From Parafrankia irregularis (GTDB taxonomy: Bacteria; Actinomycetota; Actinomycetes; Frankiales; Frankiaceae), in the NCBI RefSeq assembly GCF_001536285.1, contig NZ_FAOZ01000015.1:121515-185514 (forward strand): a DNA stretch of 64,000 nt, read 5' to 3'. Position numbers and translations under genes: made by a program. Below the pieces are notes generated by a model, which made no database searches, was not told the DNA's origin, and worked only from the letters and a program-made list of their open reading frames with translations. The stretch's first letter is position 1. Each line of letters starts with the position of its first letter. Shown here piece after piece: positions 50,319 to 59,143 of this stretch.

Positions 50319-50717
50319 TAATTCATCGAGCCGAACCTCTTCCCTCGACGGCCGGATCGCCCACCGGCCCCCACTCCCTGTGGCGAAGACCCAGATGCCC
50401 GGAGCGGGAGCCAAGCACAGCGCTTACTACCACCGTCACCGTCTCGACAGTGGGCTGGACCACGTCGACCGGTCACCGTCGACCCGCTTTTCTACTACGT
50501 GAAGTAGTGGTTTAGCGTGACCTTCGGCCACTCACGCCGGACCGCCTGCCGATCCCACCCCGGTTCCGGTGCTCCCTTCGACAAGCAGTCGGGCAGGAAA
50601 CAGGAAAGGGGTTCCACACCGAAGGCGCCCGCGACGTCGGGCGCCACCGCCTTCTCCCCAACCGGTACTCGACCGGAAGTCCTGGCTCGATCCCCCACCC
50701 GCCGCCGCGGAGGTCCG
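50319..50717. other. divergent promoter region of the copper genes
   Basis: No gene supported. It contains operator F (50492-50507). An in-frame GTG at 50517 would extend the next gene, but the added residues look non-coding, so the 5' leader is probably about 200 bases. Confidence 0.45.
50492..50507. promoter_or_regulatory. BlaI/CopY-type operator F (TauE-cupredoxin gene)
   Basis: CTACT-ACGTGA-AGTAG is a perfect consensus match, in the divergent gap between the CopB-like ATPase and the TauE/SafE-cupredoxin gene. Confidence 0.7.
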
Positions 50718-51848
50718 GTGAATCTCGCAGCTGTTCTCGTGACCGGCCTGTTCGCGGGCGGGGTGTCCTGTGCCGCGGTCCAGGGCGGGCTGCTGACCGG
50801 TCTGATCACCCGGCAGCACGCCGCCGCAGCGGGATCGGCACGGCCGCCGGGCGGCGCGCCCCTGCGCGGCCGCCATTCGGTCCGGGTCCAACGCGCGCGG
50901 TCCGGTCCAGGACGGCGGCCGCAGCAGGTCGGGACGGAACCGGACTGGCGCACGCGGCTCGGTGACGACCTCACACCGGTCGGTGGGTTCCTGGCCGGCA
51001 AGCTGGTCTCGCACGTCGCGCTCGGGGCGCTGCTGGGGGCGGCCGGCAGCGCGGTGGAGCTGTCGGTCGGCGCCCGCACCTGGCTGCAGATCGGTGCCGG
51101 CCTGCTGATCATTCTGTTCGGTCTCGCCCAGCTCGGCGTGCCCGGATTCCGCCGCGTCGTCGTCGAACCACCCGCGTCGTGGACGAGGATCGTCCGCCGG
51201 CGGGCCCGATCGCAGGCCGCCCTGGCACCCGCGCTGCTCGGCCTGGCGACCGTGCTCATCCCGTGCGGGGTGACGCTGTCGGTGGAGGCGCTGGCACTCG
51301 CCTCCGGGTCCGCGCCGGCGGGCGCGGCCACGATGGGAGTGTTCGTCCTCGGCACCGGCCCGCTGTTCGCCGTCCTCGGTTACGCCGCCCGCAAGGCCGC
51401 GACGGCGTGGCGCAGCCGACTGGCCCTGGTCACCGGACTGGTCGTCCTGGCGATGGGGCTCTACACCCTCAACGGCGGCCTGCAGCTCGCCGGTTCGCCC
51501 CTGGCCGCGGGCCGTCTCGCCGAAACCCTCGGTCTCACCCAGCCACCGGCGGCCGACACGTCCGCAGCCTCGACCGCCGGTGGCCGCCAGACCGTGGAGA
51601 TCACCGCCCGCGCCGACTCCTACAGCCCGGGCAACGTCCAGGTTCAGGCCGGTGTGCCCACCACGCTGGTCGTGCATTCGGACAACGTGCGGGGCTGCAT
51701 CCGGTCGTTCGTCATCCCCGGTCACGACGTCGAGGAGATCCTGCCAACCCAGGGGGACACCGCGATCGACCTCGGTGTTCTGGAGCCCGGCCAGCTGCGC
51801 TACGCGTGCGGCATGGGCATGTACACCGGCCTCATCACCGTCGTCTGA
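50718..51848 (+). CDS. TauE/SafE-like membrane protein fused to a cupredoxin-like domain
   Basis: A 376-residue protein starting at GTG after GGAGG. About six helices form a DsbD/SafE-like membrane part with conserved Cys/Gly segments (GLFAGGVSCAAVQGGLLTGL; GLATVLIPCGVTLSVEALAL). The C-terminal 90 residues, after a linker, form a cupredoxin-like domain: ITARADSYSPGNVQVQAGVP, CIRSFVIPGHD and the copper-site loop RYACGMGMYTG (Cys and Met ligands). The family sits in copper loci and may move or insert copper at the membrane. Operator F upstream and the HMA chaperone gene downstream support this. Confidence 0.8.
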   Translation: MNLAAVLVTGLFAGGVSCAAVQGGLLTGLITRQHAAAAGSARPPGGAPLRGRHSVRVQRARSGPGRRPQQVGTEPDWRTRLGDDLTPVGGFLAGKLVSHVALGALLGAAGSAVELSVGARTWLQIGAGLLIILFGLAQLGVPGFRRVVVEPPASWTRIVRRRARSQAALAPALLGLATVLIPCGVTLSVEALALASGSAPAGAATMGVFVLGTGPLFAVLGYAARKAATAWRSRLALVTGLVVLAMGLYTLNGGLQLAGSPLAAGRLAETLGLTQPPAADTSAASTAGGRQTVEITARADSYSPGNVQVQAGVPTTLVVHSDNVRGCIRSFVIPGHDVEEILPTQGDTAIDLGVLEPGQLRYACGMGMYTGLITVV

Positions 51849-51948
51849 ACCTCGTCCGCGCCGTCATCTGACGTCGTCCATCTCGGTGACCTCGTCCATC
51901 TCAGCCGAACCGCCCGCCCTTCCCGAACGAGGAGAACGGAGTACCCCG

Positions 51949-52170
51949 GTGCCCGTCACCACGCACACCTTCCGCGTCGAAGGAATGCACTGCGGCAGCT
52001 GCTCGCTGCTCATCGACGACGCGTTGGAGGACCTGCCAGGCGTGCGCGGCGCGCGGACCGCCCTCCGGCAGGCGCGCACCACGGTCGAGCTCGACCTCGA
52101 CCAGAACAGCCCGCAGGACGTGGTCGCGGTGATCGAAGAGCTCGGCTACCAGGCCTCGCCACTGCCGTGA
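51949..52170 (+). CDS. heavy-metal-associated (HMA) domain copper chaperone
   Basis: A 73-residue HMA protein. The metal-binding loop is GMHCGSCSLLIDDAL (CxxC), followed by the ferredoxin-like fold and ELGYQASPLP at the end. The GTG start at 51949 has a GAGGAGAA site about 13 bases upstream. It resembles CopZ but has Gly-Ser between the cysteines and an unusual Asp/Leu-rich second helix. The stop overlaps the GTG of the next gene. It probably transfers Cu(I) within the cell. Confidence 0.85.
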   Translation: MPVTTHTFRVEGMHCGSCSLLIDDALEDLPGVRGARTALRQARTTVELDLDQNSPQDVVAVIEELGYQASPLP

Positions 52171-53021
52171 CGCATCCGGGCAGCGGACACACCAGCCGGC
52201 GGTACGCGGCACGGGTGGACAGTCCCCCGACCGCACCGCTTGTCATCCGCCCGACGGGACGTCACGCGGCCCGCAACGCGGACGCGGCCCGCGCCGGGCG
52301 TCGGAGGCAAACCGAAGCCCGGATCATGGATGACACGGGAGCGGACCGCATTCTGGCGGCGTTCGCCTCGCTCGGCGCCGCCGCCACCCACGCCGCGGTC
52401 GCGCCGAGCCATTTCGGCAGCTGGCCGCTGTCCGGGGTGTTCTTCATCGCGGCCGCGATCTTCCAGGCAAGCTGGGCCCTCCCCGCGCTCCGGCAGGCTG
52501 GCCGACGGACGATGGCCGCGGGCCTGCTGGTCAACGCCGGGTCGATCCTGCTGTGGCTTGTCAGCCGGACCTCCGGGCTCCCCATCGGTCCCCACGCCGG
52601 CCTGCCCGAACAGGTCGACAGGGTCGACCTCACCACGGTCGCGTTCGAGGCGGTGGTCTGCGTCGTCGCGCTGTGGGAGCTGTGGTCCCGGCACGCCCGC
52701 GGGTTCCGCTCCTCCTTCAGCGCGGCCGTCGTGATCGGTGCCGCCGGCGCCGGTGTCACCGGCCTCGCGATCCCCGCGGTGGAACTCGCCGGTTCACACA
52801 GCCACAGCCACGGCCACGGGACGACGGACGAATCCGTCCCGCACTCCCACGGTCAGGGCGGGGAGCATCCGGCGACCCCGACCCCGACCCCGACCCCAGA
52901 CGGCGGCGATGGCGGCGCACCCCCTGCGTCACCGGCGGTGGGAGAGACCGGCGAACCGGAGCGGCCTCGGCCCGCGTCGAGCCACACCCATGCCCCGGGT
53001 ACCGCACCCCACGACGACTGA
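52167..53021 (+). CDS. multi-pass membrane protein with His-rich tail
   Basis: Up to 284 residues; about four helices (HFGSWPLSGVFFIAAAIFQA, AAGLLVNAGSILLWLVS, TTVAFEAVVCVVALWEL, AAVVIGAAGAGVTGLAI) followed by a hydrophilic C-terminus with histidine clusters (GSHSHSHGHGTTDESVPHSH; HTHAP) and a PTPTPTP repeat. The GTG at 52167 overlaps the HMA gene stop, but an ATG at 52326 (MDDTGADRI) would drop a 53-residue Arg-rich leader and is a realistic alternative. No named family is recognised. The His tail and neighbours suggest metal handling. Confidence 0.7.
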   Translation: MTHPGSGHTSRRYAARVDSPPTAPLVIRPTGRHAARNADAARAGRRRQTEARIMDDTGADRILAAFASLGAAATHAAVAPSHFGSWPLSGVFFIAAAIFQASWALPALRQAGRRTMAAGLLVNAGSILLWLVSRTSGLPIGPHAGLPEQVDRVDLTTVAFEAVVCVVALWELWSRHARGFRSSFSAAVVIGAAGAGVTGLAIPAVELAGSHSHSHGHGTTDESVPHSHGQGGEHPATPTPTPTPDGGDGGAPPASPAVGETGEPERPRPASSHTHAPGTAPHDD

Positions 53022-53094
53022 GTCCGGGTTTCACACCCCTGCCCCCTGGCAGGTGTCGTGCTCCGAACAGCGAAGGGCGTACCTCTTCCCGTGG

Positions 53095-53111
53095 ATACCC
53101 CCCGGGGGTAT
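53095..53111. promoter_or_regulatory. CsoR-type copper operator upstream of copZ-copA
   Basis: ATACCCCCCGGGGGTAT is a perfect 8+1+8 palindrome with the ATACCCC...GGGGTAT form of CsoR sites in actinobacteria. It lies 83 bases before the copZ-type start. No csoR gene is in the window. Confidence 0.7.
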
Positions 53112-53193
53112 GTTCGGTGCGTCGAGCCGGCCTCCGCAAGGACGCGTGGCCCGTCGAGCACCAGCACATCGCCAGATCCGAGGGAGGACCCCG

Positions 53194-53400
53194 ATGAGCG
53201 AGACCACCTACACCGTGACCGGCATGACCTGTGCGCACTGCGTCGCCTCGGTCAGCGAGGAACTCGGCGAGATCGCCGGCGTCACCGACGTGGCGGTGGA
53301 CCTGGGCTCCGGCGCCGTCACGGTGACCAGTGACCGGCAGCTCGATCCGGTCGAGGTTCGTACCGCGGTCGAGGAAGCCGGCTACCAGCTCGTCGGCTGA
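53194..53400 (+). CDS. copZ: copper chaperone CopZ
   Basis: A 68-residue HMA protein with metal loop GMTCAHCVASVSEEL and the pattern ITDVAVDLGSGAVTVTSD typical of CopZ. The ATG has GAGGGAGG upstream. It delivers Cu(I) to CopA, encoded two genes downstream. A CsoR-like palindrome precedes the unit, so copper-induced derepression is expected. Spacing to the next small gene is 56 bases and all three genes read in the same direction. Confidence 0.92.
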   Translation: MSETTYTVTGMTCAHCVASVSEELGEIAGVTDVAVDLGSGAVTVTSDRQLDPVEVRTAVEEAGYQLVG

Positions 53401-53456
53401 GGCCGGCGCCGCCGCGGGACGCGGCCACGGCCACGCCCCGCGAGAAGGAGGTACGC

Positions 53457-53675
53457 ATGAACACGATCGCGAAACTGTCCGCCTTCGGTGCGGCGCTCAC
53501 CCTGGTCTTCGGCGGTGCCTACGGCGTCGGCACGGCGGTCGGTCCGCTCGACGCGGCCACCACCAGTACGGACCACGACGCCGCCACCGCCGGCGGCCAC
53601 GGGGGCGACCACAGCGGCGCCGCCCCGGACCTGCCGGGCACTGTCGGGCACGGCACCGACGGTCATGGCCACTGA
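53457..53675 (+). CDS. small exported His-rich protein in the copper operon
   Basis: A 72-residue protein with a perfect AAGGAGG site. The N-terminus (MNTIAKLSAFGAALTLVFGG, AYGVGTAVGP) is a signal or anchor segment matching the start of longer actinobacterial copper-operon proteins, but here only a His/Gly/Asp-rich tail follows (GGHGGDHSGAAPDL, GHGTDGHGH). The tail could bind copper outside the membrane. It lies between copZ and copA with 24 bases to copA. It may be a complete small protein or a shortened version of a larger family member. Confidence 0.7.
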   Translation: MNTIAKLSAFGAALTLVFGGAYGVGTAVGPLDAATTSTDHDAATAGGHGGDHSGAAPDLPGTVGHGTDGHGH

Positions 53676-53699
53676 TCGCGAAAGGAAGGTACGGCCGGT

Positions 53700-56189
53700 A
53701 TGAGCACAACCGCGACGACGACCACCGGCGCCGCGATCACCGAGATCGAGCTTGCGATCGGCGGGATGACCTGCGCGTCCTGCGCGAACCGGATCGAACG
53801 CAGGCTGAACAAGATCGACGGCGTCACGGCCACCGTCAACTACGCCACCGAGAAGGCCCGGGTGAGCGCCCCCGGCGGCGTCGACCCGGCCGTGCTGGTC
53901 GCCCAGGTGGAGGCAGCCGGCTACACCGCCGACCTGCCCCGGCCACCGGCCGCGGACCTGGAACCGGGCGCGGTCGGAACCGGAACCGGAACCGGGGCCG
54001 GCGCCGGGGCCGGCGCCGAACCCGATCCGACCCGGTCGCTGCGCCACCGCCTGATCACCAGCATCGTGCTCGCGGTTCCGGTCATCGCGATGGCCATGAC
54101 GCCCTCCCTGCAGTTCACGAACTGGCAGTGGTACTCCCTCGCCCTCGCAAGCCCCGTGGTGACCTGGGCCGCCTGGCCGTTCCACCGCGCCGCCTGGACG
54201 AACCTGCGCCACGGCGCCGCGACGATGGACACACTGATCTCGATCGGCGTCAGCGCGGCGTTCGGCTGGTCGCTGTACGCCCTGCAGTTCGGCACCGCCG
54301 GGACACCGGGGATGACACACCCCTTCGAGCTGACGATCGCCCGCGGCGACGGCACCGGCAACATCTACCTGGAAGTCGCGGCCGGCGTCACCACCTTCAT
54401 CCTCGCCGGTCGGTACTTCGAGGCACGGGCGAAGCGACAGGCCGGCGCCGCGCTGCGCGCACTGCTCGAACTCGGCGCCAAGGACGTCGCCGTCCTGCGC
54501 GACGGCGCCGAGATCCGGATCCCGATCAGCCAGCTGGCCGTCGGCGAGCGGTTCGTCGTCCGGCCCGGCGAGCGGATCGCCACCGACGGCGTGGTCGACG
54601 AAGGCTCCTCGGCCGTCGACGCCTCGATGCTGACCGGCGAGTCCGTCCCCGTCGAGGTCGCCCCAGGCGACACCGTCACCGGAGCGACGGTGAACGCCGG
54701 TGGACGTCTGATCGTGCGTGCCACCCGCGTCGGCGCCGACACCCAGCTCGCCCAGATGGCGAAGCTCGTCGAGGACGCCCAGACCGGCAAGGCCGCCGCG
54801 CAGCGGCTCGCCGACCGGATCTCCGGCGTGTTCGTGCCCGTCGTCATCGCCCTCGCGGCTGCCACCCTGGCCTTCTGGCTCGGTGCGGACGCCGGCCCGG
54901 CCGCCGCGTTCACCGCCGCGGTCGCCGTACTGATCATCGCCTGCCCCTGCGCCCTCGGGCTGGCCACCCCAACCGCGCTGCTGGTCGGCACCGGCCGTGG
55001 AGCACAGCTCGGCATCCTCATCAAGGGCCCCGAAGTACTCGAATCCACCCGCCGGGTCGACACGATCGTCCTCGACAAGACCGGCACCATCACCACAGGA
55101 CGCATGAGCCTGGTCGGAATCCACGTCGCCGCCGGCACCGCTGGCACCGCCGGCACCGCCGAGGCGGACGAGACCGAGGTGCTGCGGCTCGCGGGGGCGC
55201 TGGAGAACGCCTCCGAACACCCGATCGCCGCCGCCATCGCCCGCGGCGCCCACGAGCGGGTCGGCGATCTGCCCGACGTCGAACAGTTCACCAACCTGGA
55301 AGGACTCGGCGTCCAGGGCATCGTCGACGGGCACGCCGTCCTCGTCGGACGACCGGCGCTCCTGGAGAAGTGGAGCCAGCCGCTGCCGCCCGACCTCGCC
55401 GCAGCCAGAACCACCGCCGAGACCGCCGGCCGCACCGCCGTCGGCGTCGCCTGGGACGGGAAGGCCCGCGCCGTCCTCGTCGTCGCGGACGTCGTGAAAC
55501 CCACCTCGGCCCAGGCCGTCGCCCAGCTCCGCGAGCTGGGGCTCACCCCCGTGCTGCTCACCGGCGACAACACGGCCGTCGCCCGCACAGTCGCCACCGA
55601 GACCGGCATCGACACCGGCCCGGACACCCTCATCGCCGAGGTTCTGCCGGCCGACAAGGTCGACGTGGTCAAACGTCTGCAGGCGCAGGGCAAGGTCGTC
55701 GCGATGGTCGGCGACGGCGTCAACGACGCCCCCGCCCTCGCCCAGGCCGACCTCGGCCTCGCCATGGGCACCGGCACCGACGTCGCCATCGAGGCCAGCG
55801 ACCTGACCCTCGTCCGCGGTGACCTGCGGGCCGCCGCGGACGCGATCCGACTCTCCCGCCGCACCCTGGCCACCATCAAAGGCAACCTGTTCTGGGCCTT
55901 CGCCTACAACCTCGCGGCCCTGCCCCTCGCCGCGGCCGGCCTGCTCAACCCGATGATCGCCGGCGCCTCGATGGCGTTCAGCTCGGTGTTCGTCGTCGCG
56001 AACAGCCTGCGGCTGCGCCGGTTCGCCGCACAGGTCGACGCCCCACCCGCCACGACGGCACCCATCCCCCGACACCACCGAGACGACGCGGCGTCGATAC
56101 CCACTGAGATCGCCGAACCGGCCGGACTACCCGGACAGCTCCATCCTTCCCATCGGAAAGATCTTCGAGACCCTCACCGCCTGCCGTGA
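53700..56189 (+). CDS. copA: copper-exporting P1B-1-type ATPase CopA
   Basis: An 829-residue Cu(I) pump. One N-terminal HMA domain ([20 protein letters not shown]), a Gly/Thr-rich linker, membrane metal motif CPC in [19 protein letters not shown] (about 415), phosphorylation Asp in [11 protein letters not shown] (about 460), SEHPIAAAI, and [20 protein letters not shown] is in [11 protein letters not shown]. The ATG follows AAGGAAGG. The C-terminal 55 residues after the last helix are His/Pro/Arg-rich and have no counterpart in standard CopA, so the 3' end may have been extended by a lost stop. It is the last gene of the CsoR-type unit. Confidence 0.95.
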   Translation: MSTTATTTTGAAITEIELAIGGMTCASCANRIERRLNKIDGVTATVNYATEKARVSAPGGVDPAVLVAQVEAAGYTADLPRPPAADLEPGAVGTGTGTGAGAGAGAEPDPTRSLRHRLITSIVLAVPVIAMAMTPSLQFTNWQWYSLALASPVVTWAAWPFHRAAWTNLRHGAATMDTLISIGVSAAFGWSLYALQFGTAGTPGMTHPFELTIARGDGTGNIYLEVAAGVTTFILAGRYFEARAKRQAGAALRALLELGAKDVAVLRDGAEIRIPISQLAVGERFVVRPGERIATDGVVDEGSSAVDASMLTGESVPVEVAPGDTVTGATVNAGGRLIVRATRVGADTQLAQMAKLVEDAQTGKAAAQRLADRISGVFVPVVIALAAATLAFWLGADAGPAAAFTAAVAVLIIACPCALGLATPTALLVGTGRGAQLGILIKGPEVLESTRRVDTIVLDKTGTITTGRMSLVGIHVAAGTAGTAGTAEADETEVLRLAGALENASEHPIAAAIARGAHERVGDLPDVEQFTNLEGLGVQGIVDGHAVLVGRPALLEKWSQPLPPDLAAARTTAETAGRTAVGVAWDGKARAVLVVADVVKPTSAQAVAQLRELGLTPVLLTGDNTAVARTVATETGIDTGPDTLIAEVLPADKVDVVKRLQAQGKVVAMVGDGVNDAPALAQADLGLAMGTGTDVAIEASDLTLVRGDLRAAADAIRLSRRTLATIKGNLFWAFAYNLAALPLAAAGLLNPMIAGASMAFSSVFVVANSLRLRRFAAQVDAPPATTAPIPRHHRDDAASIPTEIAEPAGLPGQLHPSHRKDLRDPHRLP

Positions 56190-56222
56190 GCGGAGCTACG
56201 GCTCAGGACACCGATTCACCGC

Positions 56223-56801
56223 TCAGGACACCAGGAAACAGTTCGCCACCCGGCGCAGGCAGTAACACGGTCTGGCCCGCGGGCCCGCCTGTGCGACATC
56301 CCCGTGGGGACGTCCGGCGATCCACAGGCGTTCGCCCTCCACCGACGTCCAGTGCCACAGCAGGCGCCTGCCGAAACGAATCTGTAGCGGCAGTCGGGCA
56401 AGGGGCATGGCGCCTGTCGGGAAGGTGGGCCACCGGCCCTGCGCGCGCAGCACGATCACGTTCCGGTTGGTGACGACGACGATCCGGGGGCCGATCACGT
56501 GGTAGGTGAGCGCGGGCCACAGGAGGATGTAGAGCGCGACAAGCCCGAAGAGGAGCAGGGGCACCGCGATGAGGACGCCGTAGCCGAAAATCATGAAGAG
56601 GCAGTAGGCGGCCCAGTAATAGATCTGGTAAGCGGCCTCGGGCACCAGAAAGTAGCCGACCACAGCGAGCGTGTAGCCGAACAAGGGCACCAGAATGCGC
56701 AGGTACGGTGTGCGCGTCTGGGCCATGAACACCTGACGGATTTCTTCGCCGGGTTCCAGGTAGGGCCGCACGCGAAAGGCGATCTTGCTGTCCATGGCCA
56801 T
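56223..56801 (-). CDS. membrane protein with a bacterial PH-like domain
   Basis: A 192-residue protein: short N-terminus (MAMDSKIAFRVRPYLEPGEE), membrane segments around 32-55 and 60-95 (VPLLLFGLVALYILLWPALT), then a PH-like strand pattern (RIVVVTNRNVIVLRAQGRWP; PLQIRFGRRLLWHWTSVEGE). Similar small PH-like membrane proteins are common in actinobacteria and have no established function. The C-terminal 25 residues (ARPCYCLRRVANCFLVS) look unrelated to the domain and may be read-through sequence. Convergent with copA by 33 bases. The start at 56801 lacks a strong ribosome-binding site. Confidence 0.6.
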   Translation of the reverse strand: MAMDSKIAFRVRPYLEPGEEIRQVFMAQTRTPYLRILVPLFGYTLAVVGYFLVPEAAYQIYYWAAYCLFMIFGYGVLIAVPLLLFGLVALYILLWPALTYHVIGPRIVVVTNRNVIVLRAQGRWPTFPTGAMPLARLPLQIRFGRRLLWHWTSVEGERLWIAGRPHGDVAQAGPRARPCYCLRRVANCFLVS

Positions 56802-57121
56802 CTCGAGGTTGAGCGTAAACGCGTTTCGGCCGGAATGCAGCCGGTGTTCGGCAGGCGAGCGTCGTGGCCGCGCATTCGACCGACAGCCGGGCCTGTCGAC
56901 GTCGGGCAGACCGAGCGCCCGGCAGAGCGGGACGCGCCGGGGTGCACGGTGATCGGGGCTGGGGCCGGTGCCGGGGGCGGGGCCGCCGATGTCACCCGCC
57001 TGCGCTCGGGGGATCCGTCGACTGCCAGCGCGGTCGCCGAGCAGGCGCTGCGGCACCCACCAGCACCAGCACCGGCACCGCACAGAACGCGGGCGCAGGT
57101 GAGCATCGCTAGAATCTCGAT

Positions 57122-57772
57122 GTGGAGAACGCCATTGCCTCCCCGAGCGGGGTGGCCGCCCGCATCGCAGCGCGGACGGCGGCCGAACGGCGACGGCCCG
57201 ACTACGCCAGCGAGGTCACCGCACTGATCGAGGCGGCCCGGAAGGTCATCGACGCCAGCGGCACGGCGGCGAAGGCGCGGGTGGCCGACATCGTCACCGT
57301 GGCCGGCTTGTCCAACGACGCGTTCTACCGGCACTTCCCATCGAAGGACGCCCTGGTCGCCGCACTGATCGAGGACGGCGTCGAACGGGTCGCCGCCGCC
57401 CTCGCCCGCCGTATGGCCAAGGAACCCACGGCCGAGGGCAAAATCCGTCAGTGGCTCGACGCGGCGCTCTCCCAGACCGACGAGACCCAGGCCGCGTCGA
57501 CCTCGGCGATCCTGTCGAACAGCGCGAACCTGAACACCGGCTTCCCCACCGGCGACCACAGCGCGAAACGGCCGCTCGCCGAGCTCCTCCACGAACCGTT
57601 CGCGATGCTCGGCAGCTCGACCTGCGAGCTCGACGCCGAACTCGTCACCCACGCCGTCTATGGGAGAGTCAGCGGCCATCTCAGAGCCGGTTCCCGCCCC
57701 ACCCCTGACGAGGCGGAACGCCTCCTGCGGTTCTGTGTGTCCACGGCGCTCGACGGCGGACCGTCGGTCTAA
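57122..57772 (+). CDS. TetR family transcriptional regulator
   Basis: A 216-residue TetR protein with a GTG start. The HTH region is DYASEVTALIEAARKVIDAS ... VADIVTVAGLSNDAFYRHFP followed by SKDALVAALIEDGVERV. The second half is a typical helical ligand domain (LLHEPFAMLGSSTCELDAEL). It is convergent with the amidohydrolase operon end (90 bases between stops) and is the nearest regulator to that catabolic cluster, which makes it a candidate controller; no paired operator was recognised at the operon promoter. Confidence 0.88.
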   Translation: MENAIASPSGVAARIAARTAAERRRPDYASEVTALIEAARKVIDASGTAAKARVADIVTVAGLSNDAFYRHFPSKDALVAALIEDGVERVAAALARRMAKEPTAEGKIRQWLDAALSQTDETQAASTSAILSNSANLNTGFPTGDHSAKRPLAELLHEPFAMLGSSTCELDAELVTHAVYGRVSGHLRAGSRPTPDEAERLLRFCVSTALDGGPSV

Positions 57773-57862
57773 GCGGGCGATACGTCCCCGCCGCCGGTGA
57801 ACCGTGCTCATTTTCCCGTCGCGCCGGGTGGCCGGATCTTCTAAAAGGGCCCCGTCGAACAG

Positions 57863-59056
57863 TCACGCGACGTGTAGGAGGGCGGCGAGGTTCCCACCCA
57901 TCACCTTGCGGATGTCGTCGTCGGGCAGGCCCTTGAGGTCGTCGACGAAGGTGATGGGGTCTGCGAGGCCTTCGGGGTGCGGCCAGTCCGACCCGAACAG
58001 GACGCGGTCGGCGCCGATGAGCCTGCACAGGCCGACCGGGTCCTCCTCGTGGAAGGGGTGGACGTAGATGTTGCGCTTGAAGACCTGGATCGGGTCCTCG
58101 TCGAAGGAGTGCGGCGCGAAGGAGTAGGCGTGCTCCAGCGCTTCCAGGACGGGGCGCACCCAGCCGCTGCCGTTCTCGACCGGGGCGAACTTCAGCGTCG
58201 GGAACCGGCTGCAGACCCCGTGCGCGATCAGCGAGGTGACGGTGTCCACGATCGGCCGGGAGAAGTGCCGGATTATCTGCGCGAAGGCGGAGGCGCCCTT
58301 GAACGGCAGCATCTCGCCGTCGCGAACGCCTTCCCACTCGTTGGTGTAACGCTCGTAGCCGCTGTCGGAGGCGTGCAGGCCCACCAGGATGTCGGCCTCG
58401 GCCACCTTGGCCCAGAACGGGTCGAACTCCGGCAGCGCGAACGACCGCTTCCCGAACAGACCGGGCACCGGCGCCGGGCGGATGAGAATGACCCGCGCGC
58501 CTCGCTCCACCACGTACTCCAGTTCCCGGATACCTTCCTCGACGATGCCGAGGTTGATGACCGGGGTCGGGAAGATGCGGTTCTCGTAGTTGAACGTCCA
58601 GTCGTCGTGCATCCACCGGTTCAGGGCGTGGATGACGGCGTGGGTGGCCACCGGGTCGTCGCCGAGCCGCTCTTCGAGCAGGCTCGCCAGGGTCGGCCAC
58701 ATGAGCGCCCCGTCCAGGCCCAGACCATCCATGATCTTGATCCGCTCGGCGGGGTCACGGAACCCGGGCAGGGACCTGATCGGCTTGCCGAGAATCTCCC
58801 GGTAGGACTTCCCCTCCTTGTTGCCGGTCCGGAAGTACTCCTCCTGCGCACCCGGTGCGGCGACGACCTCGAAGGTCGGGTTCGGGATGTAGTCGGAGAT
58901 GACGTTGCGGACGGCGATCTTGGTGCGCCCGGCGACCTCGACGTACTTGATGAGGCCGTCGTACTCGCGGGGAAGGTGGCGGGTGAAGGAATCGGTCGTC
59001 TCGTACAGGTGGTTGTCGGCGTCGAACACCGGATAGTCAAGCGAGCGAGAGGGCAT
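57863..59056 (-). CDS. amidohydrolase family protein (ACMSD-like) I
   Basis: A 397-residue amidohydrolase-2 TIM barrel. The N-terminal metal motif is FDADNHLYET (Asp/Asn/His form rather than HxH). Others are GLDGALMWPTLASLLEERLG, LNRWMHDDWTF, ILVGLHASDSGYERY, FAPVENGSGWVRPVLEALEH and the C-terminal GADRVLFGSDWPHPEGLADP. Members decarboxylate or hydrolyse aromatic and alicyclic acids. The gene is last in the operon, 87 bases after the CoA ligase; that gap contains short repeats (TGCTGTTCAGCCT). Close similarity in layout to the gene at 62501 suggests a duplication. Confidence 0.88.
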   Translation of the reverse strand: MPSRSLDYPVFDADNHLYETTDSFTRHLPREYDGLIKYVEVAGRTKIAVRNVISDYIPNPTFEVVAAPGAQEEYFRTGNKEGKSYREILGKPIRSLPGFRDPAERIKIMDGLGLDGALMWPTLASLLEERLGDDPVATHAVIHALNRWMHDDWTFNYENRIFPTPVINLGIVEEGIRELEYVVERGARVILIRPAPVPGLFGKRSFALPEFDPFWAKVAEADILVGLHASDSGYERYTNEWEGVRDGEMLPFKGASAFAQIIRHFSRPIVDTVTSLIAHGVCSRFPTLKFAPVENGSGWVRPVLEALEHAYSFAPHSFDEDPIQVFKRNIYVHPFHEEDPVGLCRLIGADRVLFGSDWPHPEGLADPITFVDDLKGLPDDDIRKVMGGNLAALLHVA

Positions 59057-59143
59057 GGCGGCGAGCCTTTCTTCGGTCGGCGGTGGTGATGTCCAGCCTG
59101 AGGTGACGTCCAGACTGTTGTGCTGTTCAGCCTGTGGTGCTGT

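Noticed and set aside
50517..50717. Upstream GTG start for the TauE-cupredoxin gene
   Set aside because: The 67 added residues are Arg/Pro/Ser-rich without membrane or signal character; the GTG at 50718 has a GGAGG site and begins directly at the first helix.
56817..56826. Perfect 10-bp palindrome AAACGCGTTT upstream of the PH-like gene
   Set aside because: Too short to distinguish from chance and without extended symmetry or a nearby LacI-type gene.
59057..59143. Short TGCTGTTCAGCCT repeat between the CoA ligase and the last amidohydrolase as an attachment site
   Set aside because: No integrase, tRNA or boundary change is associated with it; it looks like local slippage.
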